DNA of 64,000 bases from Pseudomonas thivervalensis (GCF_001269655.1 NZ_LHVE01000010.1:1-64000); one strand, 5' to 3'; shown: positions 1-8,485, counted from the stretch's first letter. Notes: generated by a model from the sequence alone, not told the origin. Numbers and translations are program-made.

Positions 1-205
1 TTTGCTTCTGATCGGCGGTGATTGCCTTGGTACCGACAAGCGTCGATCCGGCGCGCTCTTTTCGCACCTGCTCGACCCAGCGGCGCAGGGCTGTTGGGCC
101 GATATCCAAGCTGGCACAGATCTCGGGAATCGGCTGATCCTCATCGAGCACCATGCTTGCAGCTTTGAGTTTGAACTCACTGGAATAGGATTTTCGCATC
201 ATCAT
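1..205 (-). CDS. IS3-family transposase OrfA, partial at window edge
   Basis: Read leftward from a run of three ATG codons ending at 205, the protein begins MMMRKSYSSEFKLKAA. It continues with the helix-turn-helix expected of the small OrfA of IS3-type elements (a DIGPTALRRW recognition-helix region). OrfA binds the element ends and is normally fused by frameshifting to the DDE-containing OrfB, which would lie beyond base 1. Only about 68 codons are present, so completeness cannot be judged. Family assignment is by pattern and I could not name the IS. The DNA to the right (206-267) should contain the element end. Confidence 0.8.
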   Translation of the reverse strand, partial: MMMRKSYSSEFKLKAASMVLDEDQPIPEICASLDIGPTALRRWVEQVRKERAGSTLVGTKAITADQKQ

Positions 206-267
206 GCACACCTCAGATTTGGGCGCCATCATAGCGCCCTATTGATGTGTCCAAATTCATTAGGCCA
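1..267 (-). mobile_element. Left end of an IS3-type insertion sequence (boundary approximate)
   Basis: This contains the OrfA start and about 60 bases of leader. Read on the minus strand, the outer edge would begin TGGCCTAATGAATTTGG at about 267, which has a TG start typical of IS termini. The matching right end is outside the window, so the terminus and any target duplication cannot be confirmed. A half REP begins within 6 bases of the proposed edge. Confidence 0.45.
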
Positions 268-272
268 GATCA

Positions 273-290
273 AGCTCGCTCCCACAGGGG
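273..290. repeat. Half REP element (family A)
   Basis: The sequence AGCTCGCTCCCACAGGGG is the outer arm of the family A REP seen in full at 26858-27026 and 42849-42944. Only one arm is present, with the IS end immediately to its left, so the missing arm may have been removed or separated by the insertion. Confidence 0.6.
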
Positions 291-325
291 TACGTCAATG
301 ACCGAAAGACTTCGACCAAAAGCAC

Positions 326-895
326 TCAATGCCCGGCCGCTCCGCCTTTGCGATATTCACTGAAGCTCGCTGCATTTTGCTCGAGCGGCAATGCAAGGCC
401 ATTCGCAATGTAGGAGACCGTACGGTAAAAGCCCGCGAGCATCAGGATCTCCAGGATCTGATCGTCGTCGAAGTGCTTTCTGAGGGCCAAGAACTCTTCA
501 TCGCTCAACGTTGCTCGATCATGAAGCGCATCGACCGCAGTCAGTAGAGCGACCTCTTCCTCCTTCCAATGCCCTGAGCCAAGGGGATATTCCAACGTGC
601 CGGCAATCTCTTCCTTGGAGAGCCCGGCGGCCTGGGCGAAGGCCATTACATGTACCCCCCACTCGTATTCACACCCTGTGCGAGCACAAACCCTATCGAT
701 GACGAGTTCTCTCTGGCGAAGCGTCAACAGCGCGCCATCCAGCAGCGAACCGCCCTTGAATTTTCGCCACGCGCGATCGCTGCTTGCAAGGGTCGAGAAT
801 AGAACGAGCGGCGGTACCCCTACGCCCATTATCTTGTCGAAATCCGCCCTGACCTCGGCTGGGTAGGGTTCATTGAGTGCTTTGATTCGTGCCAT
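326..895 (-). CDS. Carboxymuconolactone decarboxylase family protein (AhpD-like)
   Basis: This is a 189-residue protein with the all-helical carboxymuconolactone decarboxylase fold pattern. The helix around residues 60-100 includes the conserved ELV-DRVCARTGCEYEWGVH stretch, with a cysteine and a histidine in the usual active-site neighbourhood (E-x-WGVH). Family members include 4-carboxymuconolactone decarboxylase and AhpD-type alkylhydroperoxidases. The second AhpD cysteine is not obvious, so peroxidase activity is uncertain. A strong GGAGG ribosome site precedes the ATG at 895. The gene is divergent from an HxlR regulator 73 bases away, which probably controls it. Confidence 0.8.
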   Translation of the reverse strand: MARIKALNEPYPAEVRADFDKIMGVGVPPLVLFSTLASSDRAWRKFKGGSLLDGALLTLRQRELVIDRVCARTGCEYEWGVHVMAFAQAAGLSKEEIAGTLEYPLGSGHWKEEEVALLTAVDALHDRATLSDEEFLALRKHFDDDQILEILMLAGFYRTVSYIANGLALPLEQNAASFSEYRKGGAAGH

Positions 896-918
896 CGCTT
901 ATCCTCCGCTATCAAATG

Positions 919-953
919 TGTAGCAAGGATAGTCGCTACTGAATCTGTAGCAA
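919..953. promoter_or_regulatory. Candidate HxlR operator
   Basis: Between the divergent starts at 895 and 969 lie three half-sites: GTAGC at 920-924, GCTAC at 935-939 and GTAGC at 947-951. The outer two belong to the exact direct repeat TGTAGCAA (919-926 and 946-953). The inverted pair with a 10-base spacer would suit a dimeric winged-helix repressor. Assigning it to the HxlR protein is inference from position. Confidence 0.45.
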
Positions 954-968
954 ACAAGGGCAATAACG

Positions 969-1304
969 ATGAATGATAACCAGGGCTGCGCTTCATCAAT
1001 ACTCAGGGGACGTCGGCCAATCATGGCGCTCCTGGACTTACTCGGACAAAAATGGGCGCTGAGGGTGCTTTGGGAACTGCGCGATGGCGCGTTGAGTTCC
1101 AGGGCTTTGAGAAGTGCGGCGGGAGACATCTCTCCCACCGTGCTGCAAAGCAGAATCCATGAGCTGCGCGATGCGGGCATTGTCGAACGAGTCGACGGTG
1201 GCTACAGCCTCACGCCACTTGGCTTGGAGCTGTCGGAGGCATTCATGCCCCTCTACCGGTTTGCGGGTAAATGGGCGGACAGCCTGGAGCGGGAACCCCG
1301 CTAG
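969..1304 (+). CDS. HxlR-family winged helix transcriptional regulator
   Basis: A 111-residue protein of standard HxlR length. It has the family signature: a DLLGQKWALRVLWEL helix, then the recognition segment with SPTVLQSRIHELRDAGIVERV, and the wing ending in SLTPLGLEL. HxlR proteins bind DNA as dimers and often control a divergently transcribed detoxification or redox gene. Here the divergent neighbour is the carboxymuconolactone decarboxylase-like gene, and the shared gap holds repeated GTAGC half-sites. No ligand can be inferred. The ATG at 969 has a weak ribosome site. Confidence 0.88.
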   Translation: MNDNQGCASSILRGRRPIMALLDLLGQKWALRVLWELRDGALSSRALRSAAGDISPTVLQSRIHELRDAGIVERVDGGYSLTPLGLELSEAFMPLYRFAGKWADSLEREPR

Positions 1305-1402
1305 ATGCTCCCGCAAACCAAACCTTGCGAGTGCAAAGTGCTGGAATGAAGGCAGCGACCGTATTCGCAAGCGCCACCTTCATCACGTTCAGTTACGCAT
1401 TC

Positions 1403-2041
1403 TTAGCGCGTACCTCCATGGCCCTTTTCGGCGTTGAAACCATCGAAGTTCTCGAAGACGCCCATGAAGCCGGGAACGGTCAACTCTCGCGCCCAGTCGC
1501 GCTGGAGTTCGCAATACATCTGCACGCGGCTGATGAGCTTCGCACCCGCCTGTTCCATTCGACGCAACGCCGCCTCGTGCGCGGCGAGTGACGTGCCGCC
1601 CACCGCATCGACCGGCACATAGACTTCATAACCTTCCTGAATCGCGTCGAGTACAGGGAATGACAGGCATGCTTCGGTCCAGAGCGCGGTCATGATGAGC
1701 TTCCTGCGGCCGATCGCCTTGACCGCCTGCTTGAACTCAGTGTCCTCCCAGCTGTTGATCGAGGTGCGGTCATAGGTTGGCAGGTGGCCGAGCACGTCCT
1801 GCAGTTCCTGGATCGGCGGCTTGTTGCGGCCGGTCGCGACGTTGACGGTCGAGTGGATAATCGGGAGGTTGTAATTGACCGCCGCCTTGGCGACGCTCGT
1901 AATATTGAAGACGAGCTCGTCACGGGACATCGAGCGGATCGAGGAAACCTGGATCGGCTGGTAGTCGATGATGATCAATGCCGAGTTCCCGGGGGACAGG
2001 AGCTGGTCAGTCTGCGGGTTGCGGATATTCTCGCTTGCCAT
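1403..2041 (-). CDS. Isochorismatase-family hydrolase
   Basis: A 212-residue cysteine hydrolase. The isochorismatase-like pattern is visible: the ALIIIDYQ motif with the first catalytic Asp near residue 24, and a TALWTEACLSFPVLDAIQEGY segment whose Cys is the usual nucleophile. The same frame is open further upstream, but the ATG at 2041 has an AAAGGA ribosome site 8 bases ahead and starts the conserved domain. The longer version would run into the divergent LysR promoter. Members hydrolyse isochorismate, nicotinamide or other amides; the substrate is unknown. A divergent LysR gene starts at 2203. Confidence 0.85.
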   Translation of the reverse strand: MASENIRNPQTDQLLSPGNSALIIIDYQPIQVSSIRSMSRDELVFNITSVAKAAVNYNLPIIHSTVNVATGRNKPPIQELQDVLGHLPTYDRTSINSWEDTEFKQAVKAIGRRKLIMTALWTEACLSFPVLDAIQEGYEVYVPVDAVGGTSLAAHEAALRRMEQAGAKLISRVQMYCELQRDWARELTVPGFMGVFENFDGFNAEKGHGGTR

Positions 2042-2202
2042 TGGGCAAATCCTTTTATAGGTCACGCTCGTGGGAGAAGTTGATTTTCCGGAAGACAGGC
2101 ACCAGCGGCGACGCTGCCCGGAAGCAGCATTGTGCTGTTCCCCTATTCGATGCAGTAGTAGCATTGCGCGGCGAGCTGTGTCGCAGAACGAGGAACGCTG
2201 GA

Positions 2203-3105
2203 ATGGATATTGAGGAGCTGCAGACCTTCGTCGAAGTGGCTGATGCGGGGGGTGTCTCACCTGCTGCGCTTCGGCTTGGCGTGTCCAAGTCGATCGTCAG
2301 TCGCAGGCTCGTTCGGCTTGAAACGGAACTGGGCGTCCAGCTGCTTGCACGCTCCACACGCGGGGCTGCTCTTACGGAAGCCGGGGCGACGTTCCGCGAC
2401 TATGCAGCCAGGGTCTGCGCCGAAATCGACATAGCCAAGGAAACGATCCTACCCGCCGGAGCCCTTCGTGGCCGTTTGCGAGTCGCCGTACCGCTCTCTT
2501 TCGGCCCGACGCATTTCGCGCCCGTGCTCGCGGAAATGGCACGACGTCACCCCCAGCTTCAGATCCAGACCTGCTACAGCGATCGTTTCGTTGATCTCAT
2601 CACGGAGGGTTACGATTGTGCGATACGGGTGGGCTACCTTCAGGACTCCAACTTGATCGCAAGGCGCATCGGCCCGATCCATGGGAAGCTCCTCGCGAGT
2701 CCGGGCTACATCAAGGCGCACGGAGCACCTGAGACGCCGGAGGAGATTGTCGCCCATCAGGCCCTGATGCAGAGCACCGAAGCCTGGCAATTCATGGATG
2801 GAGACAAGATCATCACGGTCCGTCCGCAAGGACGCTTCAAGGCCGACAACGGTATCGCTCTGGTCGCTGCGGCAACTGCGGGACTCGGAGTCGCGTACCT
2901 GCCCGATTGCCTTACCCACGAACACGTGACTTCGGGGGCACTGGTGCCAATCATGACGCGTTACCCACCACCTCCGGCAGGTGCCTATGTCGTTCGCCCG
3001 CCAGGCCAACATCCCGCACGCAAGATACGGGTTCTCACCGAACTGCTGATCGAGTATTTCGGCGAGTCTCCGCACCTTGCGGTGCTGCCCCGGTCAGAGG
3101 CATGA
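2203..3105 (+). CDS. LysR-family transcriptional regulator
   Basis: A 300-residue protein starting MDIEELQTFVEVADAGG, with an AGGA ribosome site upstream. Residues 1-60 form the LysR winged helix (SKSIVSRRLVRLETELGVQLLARSTRG). Residues about 90-290 form the periplasmic-binding-protein-like effector domain, of the subclass with LRVAVPLSFG and GYDCAIRVG. LysR genes commonly control a divergent target, here the isochorismatase-like hydrolase starting at 2041. The open frame extends upstream into the intergenic region without a ribosome site, so the shorter start was chosen. Confidence 0.92.
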   Translation: MDIEELQTFVEVADAGGVSPAALRLGVSKSIVSRRLVRLETELGVQLLARSTRGAALTEAGATFRDYAARVCAEIDIAKETILPAGALRGRLRVAVPLSFGPTHFAPVLAEMARRHPQLQIQTCYSDRFVDLITEGYDCAIRVGYLQDSNLIARRIGPIHGKLLASPGYIKAHGAPETPEEIVAHQALMQSTEAWQFMDGDKIITVRPQGRFKADNGIALVAAATAGLGVAYLPDCLTHEHVTSGALVPIMTRYPPPPAGAYVVRPPGQHPARKIRVLTELLIEYFGESPHLAVLPRSEA

Positions 3106-3136
3106 CCGCTGACCACAACGCTCGTCGTGACTCGAT

Positions 3137-4171
3137 TCATCGAACAACCCGGTTCATCGCATCAATGAAGTCGGCCTTGCCGCCAGCAAGCGAAGGCGCT
3201 GAAGCAGCCACCATATCGTGTGGAAATCCAAGGGTGATGGCGCTGGCAGCGTCCAGCTGTGCCAGTTGATCCGCTGTCAGCTGAACCTCGGCTGACGCCA
3301 GGTTATCGGCCATCTGCTCCGGCGTGCGTGGACCAATAATCGGCAGTGTTCCCTTGGCCAGCACCCAGGCGATTGCGATCTGACCCGGCGTGTGGCCGGT
3401 CTCTTCGGAGATCGCTAACACGGCATCCACCGTCGAGGTCTTGCGCTCGCTGTCCTCGTCGTGGATCACCGCCCCCAAACCCTGCGCACGACCGGTTTCC
3501 CCTTTGCGGTATTTACCGGTCAGCAAACCACCGCCTAGCGGTGACCATCCGACAGTTCCCAGATTGAATGCAGCGGCCATCGGCAGGAGTTCGCGTTCGG
3601 CCGAGCGCTCCACCAGGCTGTGCTCCAATTGCACCGCCGATATAGCCGACCAACCACGAAGTTCGGCCAGGGTGGCGGCCGTTGCCACACGCCAAGCCGG
3701 AAAGTTGGACAGTCCGCTGTAGAGCACTTTGCCCGAGCGGATCAAGTCGTCCAGGCCCCGCACGATTTCGTCGATAGGCGTTACGCCATCAGGCATGTGC
3801 ACCCACAAAAGATCAATGTGATCCGTCTTGAGGCGCTTGAGGCTGGCTTCCACCGAGCTGCGCATGGCTTTGCGGCTGTTGCCGGCGCGCAGGACGCCGG
3901 CACCGGGTGAATCACCGAGCGAGAATTTGGTCGCCAGCACCACTTCATCGCGCTCGGTCGCCATGAAATCGCCGAGCATGGATTCAGATTGGCCAAATTG
4001 ATATTGATCGGCCGTATCGATGAAATTGCCCCCTGCTTCACGGTAACCGTCGTAGATTTTACGGGCCTCGTCCACGTCGGCCCCGTAACCCCATCCTTTA
4101 CCGAAATTGCCAGTGCCCAGCGCGAGCGAAGAGACCCGCAGGCCGGTATTGCCGAAAATGCGATAACGCAT
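3137..4171 (-). CDS. Aldo/keto reductase
   Basis: A 344-residue NADPH-dependent oxidoreductase of the aldo/keto reductase superfamily. Recognisable parts are the N-terminal TGLRVSSLALGTGNFG strand, FIDTADQYQFGQSE containing the catalytic Asp and Tyr, LATKF with the catalytic Lys, IDLLWVHMPD with the His, and a C-terminal cofactor-binding region (IIGPRTPEQMADNL). The ATG at 4171 has GGAG upstream; an in-frame GTG-like start five codons earlier is less likely. The gene is tail-to-tail with the preceding LysR gene and has no clear operon partner. The substrate is unknown. Confidence 0.9.
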   Translation of the reverse strand: MRYRIFGNTGLRVSSLALGTGNFGKGWGYGADVDEARKIYDGYREAGGNFIDTADQYQFGQSESMLGDFMATERDEVVLATKFSLGDSPGAGVLRAGNSRKAMRSSVEASLKRLKTDHIDLLWVHMPDGVTPIDEIVRGLDDLIRSGKVLYSGLSNFPAWRVATAATLAELRGWSAISAVQLEHSLVERSAERELLPMAAAFNLGTVGWSPLGGGLLTGKYRKGETGRAQGLGAVIHDEDSERKTSTVDAVLAISEETGHTPGQIAIAWVLAKGTLPIIGPRTPEQMADNLASAEVQLTADQLAQLDAASAITLGFPHDMVAASAPSLAGGKADFIDAMNRVVR

Positions 4172-4268
4172 GGCGAACTCCTTCAAGGCAGGAGCCTTCG
4201 GCGACCTGCGCTGGGTTGAAGATTAATGAATGCCATTTGAGCCTACAGTAGCGAGGCAACCCACGGCA

Positions 4269-4769
4269 TTACGCGGTACCCGCCAGTCGTTGTGTCCGGC
4301 GGATATTTGCGGCCTGCACGGCAGCGCCCATCAGATAAATCAAGAAACAGACACCGACCAACATCTTGAGCGTCGGGTCTTCTGGCCCCGTGAATACCGG
4401 ATGACCAACGGGCACTCGCGTTCCTGTTTCCGTCAGTCCGGGGATGAAGTGAAAGAAAAACGTCAGCGAGTAGCCCAATACGGCAACGTAATGGGCTAGC
4501 CCGCGTTGGCCGATGCGCGTTTCTGCCGCGTAAGCGATGGCCAAGACAATCAGTGTCGTGATCGCCAGGATATGCGGGGCGCCAAAGCCTCCGTGGTGAA
4601 AGATGAACAGCCCGGTGATACAAGTCGCTACGGTGAGCCACACATAAGCTCGGCCTGAGCGTGTGCGAGAGCTGATTTCTCCATGGCGGACAAACGCAAG
4701 GATTCCTCCAGCCAACGCCACCAGGGCAATGACCGTGTGCAACAGGCCGAAAGGTGTCATACCCAGCAT
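4269..4769 (-). CDS. Four-helix integral membrane protein, unknown function
   Basis: A 166-residue hydrophobic protein with about four membrane segments: residues 5-27, about 42-62, 66-88 and 130-156. Charged loops such as RHGEISSRTRSGRA lie between the first two. The composition and the HHGGFGAPH and FFFHFIPG histidine-containing stretches resemble small DUF2306-like membrane proteins, but I do not claim the family. It lies 58 bases downstream of the alpha/beta hydrolase gene on the same strand and may be cotranscribed. Confidence 0.65.
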   Translation of the reverse strand: MLGMTPFGLLHTVIALVALAGGILAFVRHGEISSRTRSGRAYVWLTVATCITGLFIFHHGGFGAPHILAITTLIVLAIAYAAETRIGQRGLAHYVAVLGYSLTFFFHFIPGLTETGTRVPVGHPVFTGPEDPTLKMLVGVCFLIYLMGAAVQAANIRRTQRLAGTA

Positions 4770-4827
4770 AAGGCTACCTCCTCGTCAGGCGCGTCGGAGG
4801 TCGACGCGCCGGTCCGGTGACGGGCTC

Positions 4828-5652
4828 TCAGGAACTCACGAACGCCAGAAGATCTGCATTGAGCCTTTCCTTGTGGGTGTCGGTAATACCATGCGGTGCC
4901 CCCTCGTAGACGATCAGCTTGCTGTCCTTGATCAGCTTGGCCGAAGCACGGCCCGCGGCGTCGATAGGCACGATCTGATCATCGTCACCGTGAATGATCA
5001 GCGTTGGCACGTCGAACTTCTTGAGATCCTCGGTGAAGTCGGTTTCCGAGAAGGCCTTGATGCTGTCATAGGTGTTCTTGTGGCCACCCAGCATGCCCTG
5101 CATCCACCAAGCGTCAATCACCCCTTGCGACGGTTTTGCGCCTGGACGGTTGTACCCAAAGAACGGACCGCTGGGAATATCGATGAACAATTGCGAACGG
5201 TTGGCCAGGAACCCTGCGCGGATGTCATCGAAGACCTTGACAGGCAGCCCGCCGGGGTTGGCTTCGGTCTTGACCATCAACGGCGGCACCGCGGAAATGA
5301 GGCCAGCCTTTTTCACGCGCCGGGTACCATGACGACCGATGTACCTCGCCACTTCGCCGCCCCCCGTAGAGAACCCGAAGAGCGTGGCGTCCTTCACATC
5401 CAAGTGGTCGAGTAACTGCGCCAGGTCGTCGGCGTAATGGTCCATGTCATTGCCGTCCCAGGGCTGGCTGGAGCGGCCATGGCCACGGCGGTCATGGGCG
5501 ATACAACGAAAGCCGTTGGCGGCCAGGTGATACATCTGCGACTCCCAACTGTCCGCGTCCAGCGGCCAGCCATGGCTGAACACCACAACCGGGCCCTTGC
5601 CCCAATCCTTGAAGTAGATTTCAACGCCATCTTTGGTAGTGAAGGTGCTCAT
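4828..5652 (-). CDS. Alpha/beta hydrolase, non-haem chloroperoxidase type
   Basis: A 274-residue protein starting MSTFTTKDGVEIYFKDWG. It shows the SHGWPLDADSW oxyanion-loop motif, the nucleophile elbow GFSTGG with Ser95, the acid in IHGDDDQIVP, and the catalytic His in GAPHGI. This set is typical of cofactor-free haloperoxidases and related esterases. The start at 5652 has GGAG upstream. A longer frame to 5712 exists but lacks a better ribosome site. Its promoter faces a divergent AraC-type gene, and an 18-base element at 5723-5740 recurs upstream of another gene (8647-8664). Confidence 0.9.
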   Translation of the reverse strand: MSTFTTKDGVEIYFKDWGKGPVVVFSHGWPLDADSWESQMYHLAANGFRCIAHDRRGHGRSSQPWDGNDMDHYADDLAQLLDHLDVKDATLFGFSTGGGEVARYIGRHGTRRVKKAGLISAVPPLMVKTEANPGGLPVKVFDDIRAGFLANRSQLFIDIPSGPFFGYNRPGAKPSQGVIDAWWMQGMLGGHKNTYDSIKAFSETDFTEDLKKFDVPTLIIHGDDDQIVPIDAAGRASAKLIKDSKLIVYEGAPHGITDTHKERLNADLLAFVSS

Positions 5653-5722
5653 GGTCTTGTGCACTCCGTGGGGGTTATGACGCCTGAAATACGACCGATG
5701 ATCCCAATGCAAAAGCGGAAGA

Positions 5723-5798
5723 ACTACGTAAAAACGGCAATTTTGAACTGAGGCGTTGCTGATCCATGCAATCAGTCTGCTTGCCTGTTTTACGTAGT
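5723..5798. promoter_or_regulatory. Inverted pair of 18-base elements, candidate AraC operator
   Basis: ACTACGTAAAAACGGCAA occupies 5723-5740, and TTGCCTGTTTTACGTAGT occupies 5781-5798. The second is the reverse complement of the first at 16 of 18 positions. The pair sits between the hydrolase start (5652) and the AraC-type HTH. A third exact copy of the first element occurs at 8647-8664. Length and arrangement fit AraC-type half-sites; the link to this regulator is inferred. Confidence 0.55.
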
Positions 5799-6266
5799 AC
5801 GGTGCAGCGATTGCAGCAACACTTCTACAACCTGAGCCGAGTGGAATGGCAAGTTGAAATGGATAAAGCCCCCGTCACGAGTAGGCCATCCCCCTTCCGG
5901 GCAAAACCGCAAGGCGGGTGGCAAGGTGCAAAACACCAGGCAACCGTCGCCCGGGTGGTGACGCTGCTGCAAGCCCATGAAGAGCGACCGATTCGCCTGT
6001 CAGAACTGTGTCGCAATGCCGGCATCAGTGAGCGCACCCTGCGCTCCATTTTCAAGGAGGTCTTCGGCATGGGCCCCAATCGCTACCTGCATGTCCGTCG
6101 GTTGCATCTGGTCCGGGCTGCGTTGTCGATCGCCAATGCCAACATCGAGTCTGTCAGCGACATAGCCTTGCGCTTCGGCTTTTCCGACAGCGGTCGGATG
6201 GCGTCTGATTACCACGCACTGTTCGGCGAATACCCCAGCCAGACCCTAATGCGAATGCTGCCTTGA
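5766..6266 (+). CDS. Short AraC-type HTH regulator
   Basis: The protein has 166 residues if read from 5766, or 135 residues from the ATG at 5859. Only the C-terminal AraC DNA-binding domain is present (residues about 60-166), with two HTHs: IRLSELCRNAGISERTLRS, and the segment ending IALRFGFSDSGRMASDY. The usual N-terminal sensing domain is missing, so this is either an HTH-only regulator or a 5-prime-truncated gene. The inverted repeat copy at 5781-5798 would lie inside the longer reading frame, which argues for the later start. It is divergent from the alpha/beta hydrolase. Confidence 0.8.
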   Translation: MQSVCLPVLRSTVQRLQQHFYNLSRVEWQVEMDKAPVTSRPSPFRAKPQGGWQGAKHQATVARVVTLLQAHEERPIRLSELCRNAGISERTLRSIFKEVFGMGPNRYLHVRRLHLVRAALSIANANIESVSDIALRFGFSDSGRMASDYHALFGEYPSQTLMRMLP

Positions 6267-6275
6267 ACAGTGTGC

Positions 6276-7226
6276 CTAGCGCTGCGCGACCGCTTTAACG
6301 GACCTCAGGGAGTGTGCCGGCAGTACCCCGAAATGCTGACGATACTGACCGGCAAATCGACCGAAGTCCCAAACACCAAAGCGCGAACAAATACTGGTAA
6401 TCGTGTCGCCAGGCCCCGCATGGCGGATCGCGAAACGAATGGCGTGCAATCGACGCACCATCAGATAGCGATGCGGGCTCATGCCCAGGTACTCGTTGAA
6501 GACATTGCGTACCGTACGCTCTGAGGCACAGGTCGCATGGCAAATGTCTTCGGTGTATACCGACTGGATGTCCAACGCTTCGAGCAACTCCAGGGCCCGC
6601 TTGAGTATTTCCCTGTGGTCGCGACTGTGCCGGGCTCCGGCGTGTAATGGATCGATAGGCAGCAACAGGCGGAACACCACATCCATCACCTCCATGCGCG
6701 CGTCATGCTCGGCGCTCTCGGTATGCAGCACTTCGGGTGTATGGGTTTCGATGTAGAACAGACGGCGCGCCAGCCAGATCAGCGGAGCGATATTGCGATG
6801 CGCGTTGCTGACCATGTTGCGATGGAGCATGGAAAAGTCGAACTCATCATTGCGGACTGCCGCCCAGCGCAAAACCCGTTCGCAGGACATGGCGACGGTC
6901 AGCCAACTGGCGGGACGTTTCGCATCGATGTGAAACATGGCGTTCGGCACCATCCAGCCGATTCTTCGTCGATTGAATGCGTGACCATCGACCACCGTGG
7001 TGTCGTGCCCTGTCAGGGGCACGAAAATATTGAAATAACCTGGCAGGCCAACGCCGGTGTACACCGTTGCGGCGCCTTCGCGACCGCTCATCAGCGCCAC
7101 GCCGTTCAAGTCGACAACGTTGAGTTGCCAGTCGCGCTGCTGCCTGGCGTGTAGGACATAGCGACCCTGCACGCCATACAGGGCCTCTTCGAATTCATCG
7201 AATTCGGAACACACCAATTGGACCAT
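6276..7226 (-). CDS. AraC-family transcriptional regulator
   Basis: A 316-residue regulator starting MVQLVCSEFDEFEEALYG. Residues 1-190 resemble the cupin-like AraC-binding N-terminal domain of the FeaR/ethanolamine-regulator kind. Residues about 215-316 carry the double HTH, with SVYTEDICHATCASERTVRNVF, the MSPHRYLMVRRLHAIRFA linker and the ICSRFGVWDFGRFAGQY second HTH. It converges on the shorter AraC-type gene, leaving 9 bases between stops. Its upstream neighbour on the same strand is the isochorismatase-like gene, 103 bases away. The effector is unknown. Confidence 0.88.
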   Translation of the reverse strand: MVQLVCSEFDEFEEALYGVQGRYVLHARQQRDWQLNVVDLNGVALMSGREGAATVYTGVGLPGYFNIFVPLTGHDTTVVDGHAFNRRRIGWMVPNAMFHIDAKRPASWLTVAMSCERVLRWAAVRNDEFDFSMLHRNMVSNAHRNIAPLIWLARRLFYIETHTPEVLHTESAEHDARMEVMDVVFRLLLPIDPLHAGARHSRDHREILKRALELLEALDIQSVYTEDICHATCASERTVRNVFNEYLGMSPHRYLMVRRLHAIRFAIRHAGPGDTITSICSRFGVWDFGRFAGQYRQHFGVLPAHSLRSVKAVAQR

Positions 7227-7329
7227 TGACGTAACCTCAATGCCTTGGCAGCCTCCTTGCCAGATCGAAACTGGCAATCAGCATAGCTCACGAATTCGAT
7301 GGCAAATGGACGATGCCGCCGTCCATCTG

Positions 7330-7905
7330 CTATCCGCCTGCTCGACCGGCCAGGTATTCGTCCGTGGAAATGACAGGCGCATAACCAAAAGCGAGTGCGG
7401 CCATGAAGGCTGCATGCACCTGAGCAGCGGGCACTGTCACACCATTGAACGCCAGGTCGAGCGTGGCGCAGGCGTCGTGCAACACGGTGGTCTTGTAACC
7501 AAAATCGATTGCAGCGCGCGTCATGCCGTCCACACACATGTGGCTCATGTTACCGACCACCACCACTTCGTTGATGCCATGCTGGTCGAGGATGGCCTTG
7601 AGATCTGTTTCGCGAAACGAATTGATGAAATGCTTGAGTACCACCGGTTCATCCGCGCGATTCTCTACGCTTTCGTGAATCTGCGCGCCCTCACTATAGG
7701 GCCGGAAAAACGGCGCGTTCTCGTCTTTGAACTCATGACGGATATGCACCACCAGATCGCCTCGCTCACGAAAGCGGTCTATTACCCGCGCCGCTTGAGC
7801 AGCCGCCTCTTCAACACCGCAAAGCGCCCATCGCCCTCCGGGAAAGTAGTCGTTCTGGATATCGACGACGACCAATGCTTTCTTGTCCAGATTGGAGTTG
7901 CTCAT
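7330..7905 (-). CDS. Isochorismatase-family cysteine hydrolase
   Basis: A 191-residue enzyme beginning MSNSNLDKKALVVVDIQNDY, which carries the catalytic Asp of the family. The segment VVVVGNMSHMCVDGMTRAA holds the nucleophilic Cys and the cis-peptide loop, and HEFKDENAPFF supplies a probable active-site Lys region. The length and motifs match nicotinamidase/isochorismatase-like hydrolases. It is not closely similar to the other family member at 1403-2041. The ATG at 7905 has GGAGAAAG upstream. It may be transcribed together with the AraC-type gene downstream. Confidence 0.88.
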   Translation of the reverse strand: MSNSNLDKKALVVVDIQNDYFPGGRWALCGVEEAAAQAARVIDRFRERGDLVVHIRHEFKDENAPFFRPYSEGAQIHESVENRADEPVVLKHFINSFRETDLKAILDQHGINEVVVVGNMSHMCVDGMTRAAIDFGYKTTVLHDACATLDLAFNGVTVPAAQVHAAFMAALAFGYAPVISTDEYLAGRAGG

Positions 7906-8110
7906 GATCTTTCTCCATTGACCCGCCAAATGTCCTGTACGAGTGCAGGCCCCGAGGGCCGGCGGTTTGAATACTGGGGTTATCGATGACCGGCGCACCA
8001 GTGAAAGCGAACACTTGGGCCTTACCCGCACCCAATTAAACCGGTGCTTGGGCGAGCATAAACAGGGGTACTCATTTGAACTCCCGGTACTCGCGAAAAC
8101 AGGGCCAGGC

Positions 8111-8485
8111 TTACTCGTTCATCTTCCACGTAGCCGGCAATGAAAGATCGCCCGACGCAACGTCCCATACCGAACTGACGCAAAGCAGTGGGTCGTGCAG
8201 ATCGGCATTGACCTTCAATCCAGCAGTAACGCCGTCGTAGTTGAAGGTTTCAGGAAAGCCAATGGCAGCCAACGGAACTCCGAAGGCTTTTGGCGTATTG
8301 GCGCCTGCTGTGCCGCTCACGACCTGTTGAAAGACAATGTTGTCGCCGACGCGGTAGATATGGGTGTGCGCCAGGTCGAAAGCCGCGTCGATCTGACCTT
8401 TTGCACTGTTGATGCCTCCAGGCTCATGCGCCATCAAAGGAAAGCTCAACGCCATGGAAATGACCAAACACGACAGTTTCCGCAT
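8111..8485 (-). CDS. Small exported protein, unknown function
   Basis: A 124-residue protein beginning MRKLSCLVISMALSFPLMAHE, a classical Sec signal peptide with likely cleavage after MA. The mature part (about 103 residues) contains a DAAFDLAHTHIYRVGDNIVFQQ strand region and LLCVSSVWDVASGD, giving one Cys. I do not recognise the family. The ATG at 8485 follows a GAGG sequence; a GTG four codons upstream lacks a ribosome site. An exact copy of the 18-base element found before the alpha/beta hydrolase lies 162 bases upstream, so the two genes may share a regulator. Confidence 0.7.
   Translation of the reverse strand: MRKLSCLVISMALSFPLMAHEPGGINSAKGQIDAAFDLAHTHIYRVGDNIVFQQVVSGTAGANTPKAFGVPLAAIGFPETFNYDGVTAGLKVNADLHDPLLCVSSVWDVASGDLSLPATWKMNE

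Noticed and set aside
4243..4641. Alternative minus-strand frame overlapping the membrane protein
   Set aside because: Arg/His-rich shadow product; the 166-residue frame has clear membrane helices.
7246..7263. Sigma-54-like TGGC...TTGC sequence, matching on both strands
   Set aside because: On the plus strand it faces away from any plus-strand gene. On the minus strand it would start transcription about 10 bases before the AraC start codon, too close. It is probably chance from a short palindrome.
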